A stretch of 64,000 bases of DNA. Origin: Streptomyces sp. NBC_00708 (GTDB lineage Bacteria > Actinomycetota > Actinomycetes > Streptomycetales > Streptomycetaceae). Every line of letters begins with the position of its first letter. The stretch's first letter is position 1. Shown here one piece after another: positions 25,474-33,808 of the stretch. The notes under the pieces are model-generated. The model ran no database searches and had not been told where the DNA came from. It was given only the letters and a program-made list of their open reading frames with translations. The position numbers were made by a program, and so were the translations under genes. The stretch is taken from contig CP108997.1 of assembly GCA_036226585.1 (NCBI GenBank), positions 186,001 through 250,000 of the forward strand. The letters run 5' to 3'.

Positions 25474-25798
25474 GACTGACCCGGTGTCAGCAGCGAGGGT
25501 GCGGCGGTGCCGTTGTCGCTGGACCGTGACGAGGCCATGGCGCGGCCGGGACGGGGAGTCGGCGGTCGGCGCGCGCACGGGCGGAGCGTCTGTGCGCGCA
25601 TGCTCCGCCGACGCCACGGCCCTGCGCCCCACCGGCAGGAGCCATCCCCCCCCACTCCCCTCCCCGCACGCGCCCCTCGGAAAAGTCCAGCAGCGGCCCG
25701 GAGGGGCGGGCGTCCAGCCGGTGCGCCGCGGTCGACGGACTGCCCGGCACCGGCCCCTGGGTCACTCGGCCGGTGCGCGGGCCGAAGGGCCCGGTCGC
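25474..25798. other. 325-bp gap between PASTA and lipoprotein genes
   Basis: No gene found. It contains a C8 run (25646-25653). On the minus strand it would be the leader and likely promoter region of the lipoprotein gene; no promoter could be assigned. Confidence 0.4.
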
Positions 25799-26377
25799 TC
25801 AGGTTCCGCCGGGTTTGCCCGTCGAGACCAGCAGGAGGACGGACGAGCCCGGTGCCACCGGTTCTGCGCCGCCCCGGGGCTGACTGCTGATCACCTGCCC
25901 GGCGGGAGCGTTCCAGTCCGTGTGCCGCATGATCGTGCAGCCCAGTCCGAGTCCGCGCAGCAGGCTTCCGGCCTGTTCGACCGGCATGCCGGCCAGGTCC
26001 GGCAGCGCGATGCCCGCTCCCGTGGTCTGCTCCTGCTCCTGTGTCGGAGTCGCATCGGCGCTTCCGCTCTTGGGGGTGCCGGTGGCGAGCGGGGTGCACG
26101 CCCCGTTCGCCGGTGGGGACAGGGACGGGGAGGCGCCGGGCGCGGGCGACACGGGCTTCAGCGCGAAGAACCCCACCGTGGCGCACGCCAGCACGCAGCA
26201 CGCCGCAGCGGTGCCGAGGAGCGCCCGGCGGGGGCGGCTGCGGCTGACGGCTCGCTCGATCGCGGCCGCGTCGACGACCGGCGCCGTCGGCCCGTCGGCG
26301 AAGGAGGCCACTGCGGCACGCAGCTCGGCTTCGAGGCCCGGCTCGAACGGGGCCGGTCCGGACGACGTGTTCCTCAC
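25799..26377 (-). CDS. Membrane protein with PASTA domain, probable anti-sigma partner
   Basis: 192 residues starting at GTG 26377, overlapping the sigma-factor stop as GTGA. The N-terminal cytoplasmic part (1-48) is acidic then basic, a single membrane helix follows (LLGTAAACCVLACATVGFFAL, about 50-70), then a Pro/Ser/Thr-rich linker and a C-terminal PASTA module (IALPDLAGMPVEQAGSLLRGLGLGC...SSQPRGGAEPVAPGSSVLLLVSTG). PASTA domains bind cell-wall fragments or beta-lactams in other proteins. Coupling to an ECF sigma factor suggests a wall-sensing anti-sigma factor, though no zinc motif is visible. Confidence 0.7.
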   Translation of the reverse strand: MRNTSSGPAPFEPGLEAELRAAVASFADGPTAPVVDAAAIERAVSRSRPRRALLGTAAACCVLACATVGFFALKPVSPAPGASPSLSPPANGACTPLATGTPKSGSADATPTQEQEQTTGAGIALPDLAGMPVEQAGSLLRGLGLGCTIMRHTDWNAPAGQVISSQPRGGAEPVAPGSSVLLLVSTGKPGGT

Positions 26378-26922
26378 TTCGTACCTCCGAAAGCGGCCGA
26401 CGGCGTGTGCGGCGCCTGGGCGCCCGATACGGAATCGCGCAGCTTGGCCAGGCCGCGGGCGAGCTGGGACCTCACCGCACTCGAAGAGATGTCCAGGACG
26501 TCGGCGACCTGCCGGGCGTCCAGATCGTGCAGGTAGTACAGGACCACCACGCTGCGCATGCCCATCGGCAGCCCGAGCAGTGCCTCGATCAGTTCCGCGC
26601 GCAGATCCACCTGCCCGAACCGGTCCCGGGGGTCGGCCGTCTCGGGCACCCCCGACAGCCCGGGGCGCTCGCCCCGGCGCGACAGCCGCCGCCAGCGGTC
26701 GTTGGCCAGGTTGACCAGCACTTTGCGCACGTACGCCTCCGGCGAGTCCGCCACCGCGACCTTCCGCCACTGTCGGCACGCCCGCTCCAGCGTCTCCTGC
26801 ACCAGATCCTCGGCCACGTGCACGTCACCGGTCAGCGCATACGCGGTGCGGAACAACGCTCCCGACCGCTGTGCGACGAACTCCGTGAATCCGATGCCCG
26901 GACCGCTCCTGCGAAACCTCAC
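26374..26922 (-). CDS. ECF RNA polymerase sigma factor, SigE (TIGR02983) type
   Basis: 182 residues from GTG 26922, behind a strong AGGAGAGGAGG. Region 2 is visible (FVAQRSGALFRTAYALTGDVHVAEDLVQETLERACRQWRKV, about 13-55) and region 4 (LPMGMRSVVVLYYLHDLDARQVADVLDISSSAVRSQLARGLAKL, about 115-160). This is the small SigE-family type abundant in actinomycetes. It forms a coupled pair with the PASTA protein. It lies inside the Tn3-type element, an unusual cargo. Confidence 0.85.
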   Translation of the reverse strand: MRFRRSGPGIGFTEFVAQRSGALFRTAYALTGDVHVAEDLVQETLERACRQWRKVAVADSPEAYVRKVLVNLANDRWRRLSRRGERPGLSGVPETADPRDRFGQVDLRAELIEALLGLPMGMRSVVVLYYLHDLDARQVADVLDISSSAVRSQLARGLAKLRDSVSGAQAPHTPSAAFGGTK

Positions 26923-27007
26923 CCGCCGACCTCCTCTCCTCGTCCTGTCCCGATCACTGCCCCCATGACGGCGGAACGGGGCCGGATGCTGCACCGAGCC
27001 GCCGGCA

Positions 27008-27021
27008 GTGACGTGAGTCAC
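27008..27021. promoter_or_regulatory. Palindrome in divergent promoter region
   Basis: GTGAC-GTGA-GTCAC, 5-bp arms with a 4-base gap, lies between the sigma factor (start 26922, minus) and the HTH gene (start 27147, plus). It is a candidate site for the HTH protein. Confidence 0.35.
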
Positions 27022-27146
27022 AGCCGGGACGGAAGGGTGTCCCAGGACCTCGCGCCGCTGCCGCCCGGGGTGCGGGCGGGGCCCGGCGAAGCGGAGGGCC
27101 GCCGGGCGGGCGGCCCGCAGTCGGCCGAGAAGAACGGGGGCGCCTC

Positions 27147-27614
27147 TTGCCAGATACTACGTTCGCCGACGTCGGCGACGCGCTCGGCACCAGCCGACGG
27201 GCCGCCGAGCAGCGCTTCGGTCATGTCCGCCACGGCAAGAAGGTGGCCGCGGTGATCTCGCGGCGGGACCGGGTTCGGGAGGGCCCCGCCGACCCGCGCG
27301 GCGCGTACGGCGAAGTCGGCGACGCCGGGCAGTACGCGAGCGACCGGGGGATCTGGCCCATTGGCAAGAGGGTCCGTGCTGAGGCCCAGTACGCGATCGT
27401 GGCCGTGGACGGCCTCGTGCGCCGCGTCTACGAACTCGACCCGGACGGCTGGAGCGAGGTCGAGTCCAGCAAGTGGGAGTTCACCGCTGTCGGAAACCGC
27501 GAGCTGACGAAGGACGAGATCGACGCCGCGTACGAGGCCGGGAACCTGCCGTTGCGGCCTGGAGACGACTGCCCCACCCGCGCGGGCGGCGCCTACCGCC
27601 CCCACTGGTTCTGA
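27147..27614 (+). CDS. HTH-containing protein of unknown function
   Basis: 155 residues from TTG 27147, with GGGGG upstream; the 5' end could be truncated. Residues 5-30 (TFADVGDALGTSRRAAEQRFGH) are a clean helix-turn-helix of the type that selects against or recognises DNA. The second half (AQYAIVAVDGLVRRVYELDPDGWSEVESSKWEFTAVGNRELTKDEIDAAYEAG) looks like a compact beta domain, faintly PUA-like; I do not assign it. It is followed by the unknown gene at 27627 after 12 bases, probably one operon. Confidence 0.55.
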   Translation: MPDTTFADVGDALGTSRRAAEQRFGHVRHGKKVAAVISRRDRVREGPADPRGAYGEVGDAGQYASDRGIWPIGKRVRAEAQYAIVAVDGLVRRVYELDPDGWSEVESSKWEFTAVGNRELTKDEIDAAYEAGNLPLRPGDDCPTRAGGAYRPHWF

Positions 27615-27626
27615 GGAGGAGCCACG

Positions 27627-28118
27627 ATGTTGCCTACGCTCTCGCCCACGGCACCGGTCATTCTCACGCCGACCGGCGACCCGACCCCGGTGGAGAAGGC
27701 CGTGGTCGACGGCATCGCCGCCGACTTCGGCCTGGAGATGTTCCTGTACACGGTGTTCTGCCGGCCGGACGGCTCCTGCCGGATCTGGTACGCCTGGACC
27801 GCCGGAGGCCACCAGCTCGGCGACCGCATCGACCAGACCGCACACGCTGCGGGCTTGGACTGCGCGGACAACTTCTACATCGCGAGGCGGCACCTCACCG
27901 AGCACCAGCGAGGCCGTGTCCGCGTAGAGGCCCATCCGCTCCGGCTGATCATGGCCGACGTCCAGTCCGGGGTCCGTGCGCCCGAGCCCGAGCGCGACAA
28001 GGTACGGCGGCTGATCGGCATCGCCGCCGAGGACTCCGGCCAGCCGGAGCTCGCTGACAGGCCCGTGCCCCGCTGGATGGGTGTTGGACCGGCCCTGCTC
28101 AACCGAGCGACCCCGTAG
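27627..28118 (+). CDS. Unknown cargo protein
   Basis: 163 residues from ATG 27627, with GGAGGAG upstream. No signal peptide or membrane segment. It has an ordered core (EKAVVDGIAADFGLEMFLYTVFCRPDGSCRIWYAWTAGGHQLGDRIDQTAHAAGLDCADNFYIARRHL) and a basic, acidic C-terminal helix. I do not recognise a family. Co-transcription with the HTH gene and a terminator-like hairpin just after its stop define a two-gene operon. Confidence 0.55.
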   Translation: MLPTLSPTAPVILTPTGDPTPVEKAVVDGIAADFGLEMFLYTVFCRPDGSCRIWYAWTAGGHQLGDRIDQTAHAAGLDCADNFYIARRHLTEHQRGRVRVEAHPLRLIMADVQSGVRAPEPERDKVRRLIGIAAEDSGQPELADRPVPRWMGVGPALLNRATP

Positions 28119-28122
28119 CAGC

Positions 28123-28170
28123 GCGCCGAAGGGCGGTCCCGGCGCAACCGCTGAGGCCGCCCTTCGGCGC
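28123..28170. terminator. Hairpin after the two-gene cargo operon
   Basis: GCGCCGAAGGGCGG (28123-28136) pairs perfectly with CCGCCCTTCGGCGC (28157-28170), five bases after the stop at 28118. Confidence 0.75.
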
Positions 28171-28184
28171 TGACTCGCGGCCGG

Positions 28185-28206
28185 AAGAGTTTCGGTCGAA
28201 ACTCTT
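28185..28206. repeat. 10-bp perfect inverted repeat
   Basis: AAGAGTTTCG (28185-28194) and CGAAACTCTT (28197-28206) separated by two bases, within the dead 3' extension of the CoiA-like gene. It could be a second terminator for the minus strand or a protein site. Confidence 0.6.
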
Positions 28207-29239
28207 GGCTCGGGCGTTCGACGGCGAGAGTCATTCCTGGGGCATCCACGCACCGGCGGGGCCAGATCCGGGCGAAGATCTCGAACTCGTTGAAGTCCCT
28301 GTACTCGCCGGTGGGGCGGCTGCGGGCCGGGCCGGACCGTCCTCCGTCCCCGCCCGGCACCCGGTCGCAGTCGGCGGACAGCGCGGCCAGACGCCGCTGT
28401 TCCTCGGCTTCGGCCCGGCGGCGTGCCTCTTCGGCCTCGCGGGCCTCGGGGGCCTCGCGGGCCTGGCGCTAGACGTAGGCGGCTGCTTCGGCGATGTCCT
28501 TCGGGGTCGCCCAGACCCATGACCAGCCCGGCCGGGTGGACCAGTCGTCGCGGGCGGGGCAGGTCACCCGGTGCGCGACGAGTTCGCCGGTGAGCACAGC
28601 ACGCACGAAGTCCGTCAGCCGTGCCGGTGTCCGGCTCTCTGCGGCGGGGGTCCAGCTGCTGATCAGGTACGTCCAGTGGCCCGCGTGTACGGGCCGGGTG
28701 GGGCCGGTTTGTGCTTCGGCCTGGATGGTGGGGACGGCGCCCAGCCAGGCGCGGGAGCCGGTGGTGACCCACGCGGCCGGCACACCGGCCTCGGTCATGC
28801 GGGCGGTGCGCTCGGTCAGGCCGCGGGGGCCGTCGATCCCGATCGTGGACAGCTGGGCCTCGAAGGCGTACCGGCGGCCGGTCGCGGTGTGGGTGGCGAG
28901 GACATCGGCCCGCCAGGCGCGCTCGGGTCCGGCCTGTTCGAGTTCGGCGCTCCAGCCCGGCACCCGGCGGCAGCACTCGGCGAGGTCGCGCTTGAGCTGG
29001 CGGTGCTGCTCGGTCTCCTCCCGCAGCGAGCACTCGGGCGCGTCGGGGTCGTGGGCGAAGTAGCGCAGGCCCGTCTGCGAGTACTTGGGGCACAGGCCCC
29101 ACTCGCACCCGGGGCAGGTCAGCGGCGCACGCGGGCGGGCCCGGTGGATCTGCTCCCAGGTGATGCGACCCTCGCAGCCGAGGCCGTCCAGGGTGAGGTC
29201 CAGGGTGCCGTGCTCGGCATGGATGGCGCTCAACGGCAT
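28207..29239 (-). pseudogene. CoiA-like protein gene interrupted by in-frame TAG
   Basis: The intact part, 28469-29239, encodes 256 residues: an N-terminal zinc-type pair (LTCPGCEWGLCPKYSQTGLRYFAHDPDAPEC, about 40-70) and a nuclease-like core (WRADVLATHTATGRRYAFEAQLS, about 108-130), as in the competence protein CoiA family. A TAG at 28469-28471 ends it, but the frame stays open beyond, encoding a coiled-coil-like RQAREAPEAREAEEARRRAEAEEQRRL and a further ordered stretch. One base (CAG to TAG) would explain this. The 256-residue part may still fold; CoiA-like truncations exist. The left limit given is approximate. Confidence 0.6.
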
Positions 29240-29255
29240 GACCGGGCCCCGCCTT

Positions 29256-29895
29256 TCACGCTGCCGCTGCCTTGTCGTCGTCGCCGAGGACGCTGAAGTC
29301 GACGTCCAGGCGGGCGTCGTAGGCGTCGGGGGTGATGCCGAGTTCGTGGGTGGAGTACTCGCCGAACCGCTTGATGTGCTCGGTCAGGTACGGGGAGACC
29401 TGGGCGAGGTCGAGCGGGTCGACCGGGTGGCCCTCGGCCTGGAGGTCGCGGACGACGTCGGCGATGTCCACGGTGTTGTGGAAGATCACCAGGTTGGCCA
29501 GCAGGGAGGTGAACTTGACGTCCTTCTCCTGCTCGACCGGGTCCTTGGCCGCGACCGTGCCGTGTTGGCCGAAGCGCACCCAGTCGGAGGAGCCGTTGAA
29601 CGCCTCGACCTTGTTGGTCGCCGCCGTCACCCGGGACCTGAGCGGCGCGTCCGAGAGGTAGCGCAGGAGCTGGACGGTGCGGATCACCTTGCCGACCTCG
29701 CGGAAGGCGGTGTAGGTGGCGTTACGCCGGGAGCCGGAGCGCAGGCGCCGCAGCAGGACGGAGGAACTCGTCGGAGTCCGCGGCCTCCTCCGCCCACGCC
29801 CGCTCCTCCTCGGACGGGGTGAAGAACACATGCAGCTCGCGCGCGGTGATCAGCCGCTTGAACCGCGGATACGCAGTCCGCTCGATCGAAGTCAT
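29256..29895 (-). pseudogene. tnpA: Tn3-family transposase, internally deleted and frameshifted
   Basis: The start (ATG 29895, MTSIERTAYPRFKRLITARELHVFFTPSEEERAWAEEAADSDEF) is the N-terminus of a Tn3 transposase. About 45 codons later, near 29755-29770, it joins in another frame to the C-terminal end (LRSGSRRNATYTAFREVGKVIRTVQLLRYLSDAPLRSRVTAATNKVEAFN...DPVEQEKDVKF...SPYLTEHIKRFGEYSTHELG). About 210 codons remain of roughly 1000 in full-length members, and most of the DDE core is gone. The element cannot move itself. Confidence 0.85.
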
Positions 29896-30058
29896 CCCCA
29901 CCCCCACCCGATGCCCAGCCCCTGCCGGACGCGCCGTACACGTCCGCGCGGGATCATCGCGGCGTCAGCGCCGGTGAAGGATCAGAACAGCGGAACCCGG
30001 GACAGGGCCAAGCCCTCGGTGGTAGGCCCGGAACACGGGCTCACGCCTTCAAGATCGT

Positions 30059-30096
30059 CTCACTGCCCCTTTTGGGCTCACCTTGGCTGGACCCCC
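30059..30096 (-). repeat. Right inverted repeat of Tn3-type element
   Basis: Mirror of 24616-24653; read inward on the minus strand it starts GGGGGTCCAGCCAAGG. The inner homology TCAAGATC is at 30049-30056. The target copy TACGG follows at 30097-30101. Confidence 0.9.
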
Positions 30097-30132
30097 TACG
30101 GGAGGGCTGACCGGCCGGGCACAGTGCGGCCC

Positions 30133-30310
30133 ATGAGCCCGCACTACGAAGTCGTCTTCACCTGCTTCCTGCGCCACGACGGTGCTGGACGCCCTGCGGT
30201 GGCACCTCGGCCTGTCCGAGGTGCCACCGCAGGGGTACGGCGAGGAGGACGAGACCCGGCCGACGATCCTCACGTTCGGGGACGGGACCTACGGCCTGCT
30301 GGAGCCGTGA
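30133..30310 (+). pseudogene. Frameshifted small gene downstream of original manB
   Basis: ATG 30133 begins MSPHYEVVFTCFLRHD; at about 30181 the protein-like reading moves to the next frame (VLDALRWHLGLSEVPPQGYGEEDETRPTILTFGDGTYGLLEP, stop 30308-30310). The two parts together look like one actinobacterial protein of unknown function with an internal deletion or one-base shift. It lies 22 bases after the ancestral end of manB (TGA 30108-30110). Confidence 0.55.
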
Positions 30311-30326
30311 CGCGCGCCGGTCCCCG

Positions 30327-30842
30327 CTACGCGGCGCCGTCGGTCAGCGTGACCGTGAGGGAGTCCTCGTCGCGGGTGAGGTGCTCGATGGTGATCGAGC
30401 CCTCCGCGCCGTCGTAGTTTCCGGTGCCGCCGGTGATGGCGAACTCGTGGGTCCACTGCCGTGAGCCGGTGGGCAGCTCGGTGACGGCGGGGAGCGGGCG
30501 CTGGAAGGCGGTGGCGGCCGTGATCATGCCGTCGTCGAGGCTCAGGACCAGGGTCGCCATGACGTAGGAGCCGTCGGGTCCGACGTTCACGGGCAGGCAG
30601 TGCGCGTTCTCGGTGCCCACGCTGCGGCCCTCGGCGTCCGTCAGGTCGTAGCGCACGTAGTACGGGACGCCCGCCGTCAGGATGTCCGGGATGTTCGCGC
30701 CCGTGCGTGTGCCCTTCAGGGTGAGCAGCCGGTCGGCCCTCGGTGCCGCGTGGGCGGTCGTGGCCGTCCCGGCCACCAGTCCCCCGGCGATCGTCGCCGC
30801 TGAGGTCAGCTGCAGCATGTTCCTGCGGTTCATGTCGGTCAT
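30327..30842 (-). CDS. Tat-exported protein with AOC-barrel-like fold
   Basis: 171 residues from ATG 30842 (ATG 30833 also possible). The N-terminus MNRRNMLQLTSAATIAGGLVAG is a twin-arginine signal with a likely cut after A-H-A. The mature part (PYYVRYDLTDAEGRSVGTENAHCLPVN...YVMATLVLSLDDGMITAATAFQR...EFAITGGTGNYDGAEGSITIEHL) matches the allene oxide cyclase/dirigent barrel pattern, including the G-G-T-G-x-Y-x-G-A-x-G turn. Bacterial members are secreted and poorly understood. Confidence 0.6.
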   Translation of the reverse strand: MTDMNRRNMLQLTSAATIAGGLVAGTATTAHAAPRADRLLTLKGTRTGANIPDILTAGVPYYVRYDLTDAEGRSVGTENAHCLPVNVGPDGSYVMATLVLSLDDGMITAATAFQRPLPAVTELPTGSRQWTHEFAITGGTGNYDGAEGSITIEHLTRDEDSLTVTLTDGAA

Positions 30843-30978
30843 CCCGTGCCTCACACCCTTGCTCGTCGTATGCGTGGATGCGCACTCGCATCCCACGGCC
30901 AACGGCACCGAGGGCCCGATGGGATCGCCCCGTGGCGGAAGATCACTGGAACGCAGGAGCGCCGCGCCGTAGCGCCGT

Positions 30979-31638
30979 TCAGCAGGCCGGGCCGAACCGG
31001 TCGGGGGCCAGTGACTTCAGCAGGGCGGTGAGTACGAGGTCCGTCGAGGCGGCCATGTCCACGGAGCCGGGCGCCAGGAGCCATTGCACCTGCAAGCCGT
31101 CCATCACGGCGATGACGGCGTTGGCCGCGTTCTCGACCTTGTCCGTCTCGTCGTCGGGGAGGTCGCACGCCTCGCGGAGGGCGTCGGCGACGAAGGTCCG
31201 CAGTCCGTCGTAGCGTTCCCGGAAGTAGGCCTGCGCCGGGTGGTCGTCCGTGACGGACTCGGCCGACAGGACGGCGTAGAGACGGACGATGCCCTCGCGT
31301 TCGGCGTTGCGGATCGCCGTGTCGACGAGATGGCGCAGGAACGCGAGGCCGTGCGGGCGGTCCGGGCCCAGTTGCTCGATGTCCGACTGGTCGCGGAGTT
31401 CGAGGACGCTGGTGAGCAGGAGCGCCTTGGACCGGAAGTAGTGCAGGACGCCGGCCTGGGTCAGGCCGGCCCGGTCGGCGATCTCGGCGAGCGAGGCGTT
31501 GTTGTAGCCGCGGGCGGCGAAGGTGTCCATCGCGATGTGCAGGATGTCCCGCTGCCGCTGCTGTGCTTCCGGGCTGCGCGGCGTGCGGGGCCGGGCCGAC
31601 CGGCCGGACTTGCCTGCTGACTGGTTGCTCACCGGCAC
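30979..31638 (-). CDS. TetR-family regulator
   Basis: 219 residues from GTG 31638. The helix-turn-helix is at about 35-75 (AMDTFAARGYNNASLAEIADRAGLTQAGVLHYFRSKALLLTSVLELRD), with a helical ligand domain after it. It is divergent from the secreted GH30 gene; the 222-bp gap holds ACTAA-CCAC-TTAGT (31744-31757). It may control the GH30 gene, the AOC-like gene downstream, or both. Confidence 0.8.
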   Translation of the reverse strand: MPVSNQSAGKSGRSARPRTPRSPEAQQRQRDILHIAMDTFAARGYNNASLAEIADRAGLTQAGVLHYFRSKALLLTSVLELRDQSDIEQLGPDRPHGLAFLRHLVDTAIRNAEREGIVRLYAVLSAESVTDDHPAQAYFRERYDGLRTFVADALREACDLPDDETDKVENAANAVIAVMDGLQVQWLLAPGSVDMAASTDLVLTALLKSLAPDRFGPAC

Positions 31639-31743
31639 AGCTTAGACCGGCCGTAATGCCGGGCGGGTGGGGCCTCGGACGCGCTGACCTGCGCGCGTTC
31701 GGGGTGCGGAAAACGCTGTGCGGCAAAGCCGTACCGACTACTT

Positions 31744-31757
31744 ACTAACCACTTAGT
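31744..31757. promoter_or_regulatory. Candidate TetR operator
   Basis: ACTAA (31744-31748) and TTAGT (31753-31757) form a short inverted repeat in an AT-rich patch between the TetR and GH30 genes, overlapping CCACT-T-AGTGG. Confidence 0.35.
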
Positions 31758-31860
31758 GGGTGTGCTTTCATAGCGCCGTCATCCCAGGGAGCCACTCCCC
31801 GCCACGGCTCCGCCGGATGCGCCATGTCCTCCCCCAGGCATGACCGAAGGAGAGCCGCAC

Positions 31861-33762
31861 ATGTCCCACGACAGTCCCCCGCGCCCCAGGGCGCGTGCCG
31901 CAGGCGCCGCCCTGGCGATGGCCGTCGCGGCCGTCGGCCTGGCCGGCAGCGGTACGGCCGCCCAGGCCGCCGACCCCACCGCGCAGGTATGGGTCACCAC
32001 CCCCGACGGCGCGAAGAAGCTGTCCGCCGAGGGCACCGTCGCCTTCACGGGCTCGCCGCAGAGCGTCGACATCCGGGTCGACGGCACCAGCAAGGGCCAG
32101 CGGTTCACCGGGGCGGGCGCCTCGGTCACCGGGGCCTCGGCCCATCTCATCCAGGGCCTGTCGCAGGACAAGCGCAACGCGCTGATGACCTCGCTGTTCT
32201 CGTCCGCCGGCGACGGGATCGGGCTCAGCTATCTGCGCCAGCCGCTCGGCAGCAGCGACTTCAATGCCGACAGCAGCCTCTACACGTACGAGGACAGTCC
32301 CGGGTCCTTCTCCATCGACCGGGACAAGGCCGAGATCATCCCGGTCCTGAAGCAGGCCACCTCCGTCAACCCGGCCATCCGCTTCATGGGCACGCCCTGG
32401 TCGCCGCCCGCCTGGATGAAGACCAACAACGCCCTCAACGGCGGCAGCCTCAAGCCGGAGAGCTATCAGGCGTACGCCGACTACCTGGTCAAGGCGATCA
32501 AGGCGTACGGCCAGCAGGGCATCACGCTGACGGACCTCACCGTGCAGAACGAGCCCGAGTTCGCGGCGAGTTACCCGTCCATGACCATGACGTCCTCGCA
32601 GCAGGCGGACTTCTTCAAGGTGCTCGACCGCACACTGTCGGCCGCGAACCTGCCGACGAACCTGCTGGCCTTCGATCACAACTGGGACCACCCCAACTAC
32701 CCGTTGGAGGTGTTCAACGGGACCCCGGGCATGAGCCGGGTCATCGGTGCGGCGTTCCACTGCTACGGCGGCAACCCCTCCGCCCAGCAGCAGGTCGTCA
32801 ACGCCGGGAAGCGCGTCTTCTTCACCGAGTGCTCCGGCACCGAGAGCGCCGACCGGTCCACCACGTTCGCCGACACCCTCAAATGGCACGCCGAGAACCT
32901 CGTCGTGCAGAACATGCGCAACGGCGGCGAGACCGTCGTCGACTGGAACCTGGCGCTCGACCAGAACGGCGGCCCCCACCAGGGCGGTTGCTCCGACCGC
33001 TGCAACGGGGTCGTGGAGATCGCGAACGGCAATGTGACGCGCAACGCCGAGTACTACGTGCTCGGGCACGTCGCCAAGTTCGTCGAGCCCGGCGCCACCC
33101 GCATCGGCTCCACCAGCCAGGGCAGCGGCGGCGTGGAGAACGTCGCCTTCCAGAACCCCGACGGCACCCGTGCCGCGTACGTCGTCAACTCGGCCACGAG
33201 TTCCCAGCAGTTCTCGCTGACCGACAACGGCAGGTCGCTCGTCTACACCCTGCCCGCCGGCGCGGTCGCCACCTTCGTGTGGAGCGGCACGGACGGCGGT
33301 ACGACGGAGCCGCCCGCGGGCTCCATCGACTCGTCGGCCTGGTACCGCGTGAAGAACGCCAACAGCGGCGCCTGCCTCGACGCCGCCGACTGGGGCACCG
33401 CCGACGGGACAGCCCTCCAGCAGTGGAGCTGCTCCACCGGCGCCAACCAGAGCTGGCAGTTCCGGCCCGCCGGGGACGGCACCTACCAGGTCGTCAACCG
33501 GCACAACACGAAGGTGTGGGACGTCGACGGCGGCCCCGGAGCCACCGCCGCCGGTACCAAGGTGCACCTGTGGTCGTACGTGGGCGGCACCAACCAGCAG
33601 TGGCGCGCCGAGCCCTCCGGCGCGGCCGGCCAGTACCGTTTCGTCGCCCGCAACAGCGGCAAGTGCCTGGCCGTGGACGGGGCTTCCACGGCCAACGGGG
33701 CGCACCTGTCGCAGCAGCAGTGCGACGGATCGACGGCGCAGACGTTCTCCCTGAACAGCTGA
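31861..33762 (+). CDS. Secreted GH30 glycosidase with ricin-type lectin domain
   Basis: 633 residues from ATG 31861 (AAGGAGAG upstream; ATG 31840 has none). Signal peptide about 1-36. GH30 barrel: TVQNEPEF carries the acid/base Glu and VFFTECSGTES the nucleophile Glu; IRFMGTPWSPPAWMK is a family hallmark. After a threonine/proline linker, the last 130 residues are a ricin-B/CBM13 trefoil with repeated Q-x-W (ALQQWSC, NQQWRAE). GH30 enzymes include beta-glucosylceramidase, beta-1,6-glucanase and xylanases; the target polymer is not clear. Confidence 0.9.
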   Translation: MSHDSPPRPRARAAGAALAMAVAAVGLAGSGTAAQAADPTAQVWVTTPDGAKKLSAEGTVAFTGSPQSVDIRVDGTSKGQRFTGAGASVTGASAHLIQGLSQDKRNALMTSLFSSAGDGIGLSYLRQPLGSSDFNADSSLYTYEDSPGSFSIDRDKAEIIPVLKQATSVNPAIRFMGTPWSPPAWMKTNNALNGGSLKPESYQAYADYLVKAIKAYGQQGITLTDLTVQNEPEFAASYPSMTMTSSQQADFFKVLDRTLSAANLPTNLLAFDHNWDHPNYPLEVFNGTPGMSRVIGAAFHCYGGNPSAQQQVVNAGKRVFFTECSGTESADRSTTFADTLKWHAENLVVQNMRNGGETVVDWNLALDQNGGPHQGGCSDRCNGVVEIANGNVTRNAEYYVLGHVAKFVEPGATRIGSTSQGSGGVENVAFQNPDGTRAAYVVNSATSSQQFSLTDNGRSLVYTLPAGAVATFVWSGTDGGTTEPPAGSIDSSAWYRVKNANSGACLDAADWGTADGTALQQWSCSTGANQSWQFRPAGDGTYQVVNRHNTKVWDVDGGPGATAAGTKVHLWSYVGGTNQQWRAEPSGAAGQYRFVARNSGKCLAVDGASTANGAHLSQQQCDGSTAQTFSLNS

Positions 33763-33808
33763 GCCGCCCGGCCGCCCCGCCCGACCGGGGGCCGGGAGAA
33801 CCGTGCGG

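Larger units (their letters stand above)
24616..30096. mobile_element. Non-autonomous Tn3-family transposon, 5481 bp
   Basis: Near-identical inverted ends (24616-24653 and 30059-30096) are about 38 bp, begin with a G run and are flanked by the direct repeat TACGG (24611-24615 and 30097-30101), matching the 5-bp duplication of Tn3 elements. A Tn3 transposase gene lies at the right end but has lost its middle. No resolvase was recognised. Cargo: lipoprotein, PASTA protein and ECF sigma factor on the minus strand; HTH protein and unknown protein on the plus strand; CoiA-like pseudogene on the minus strand. Confidence 0.85.

Noticed and set aside
24616..30096. Integrative element or prophage
   Set aside because: No integrase, excisionase, phage genes or tRNA attachment site; the inverted ends, 5-bp duplication and transposase remains point to Tn3.
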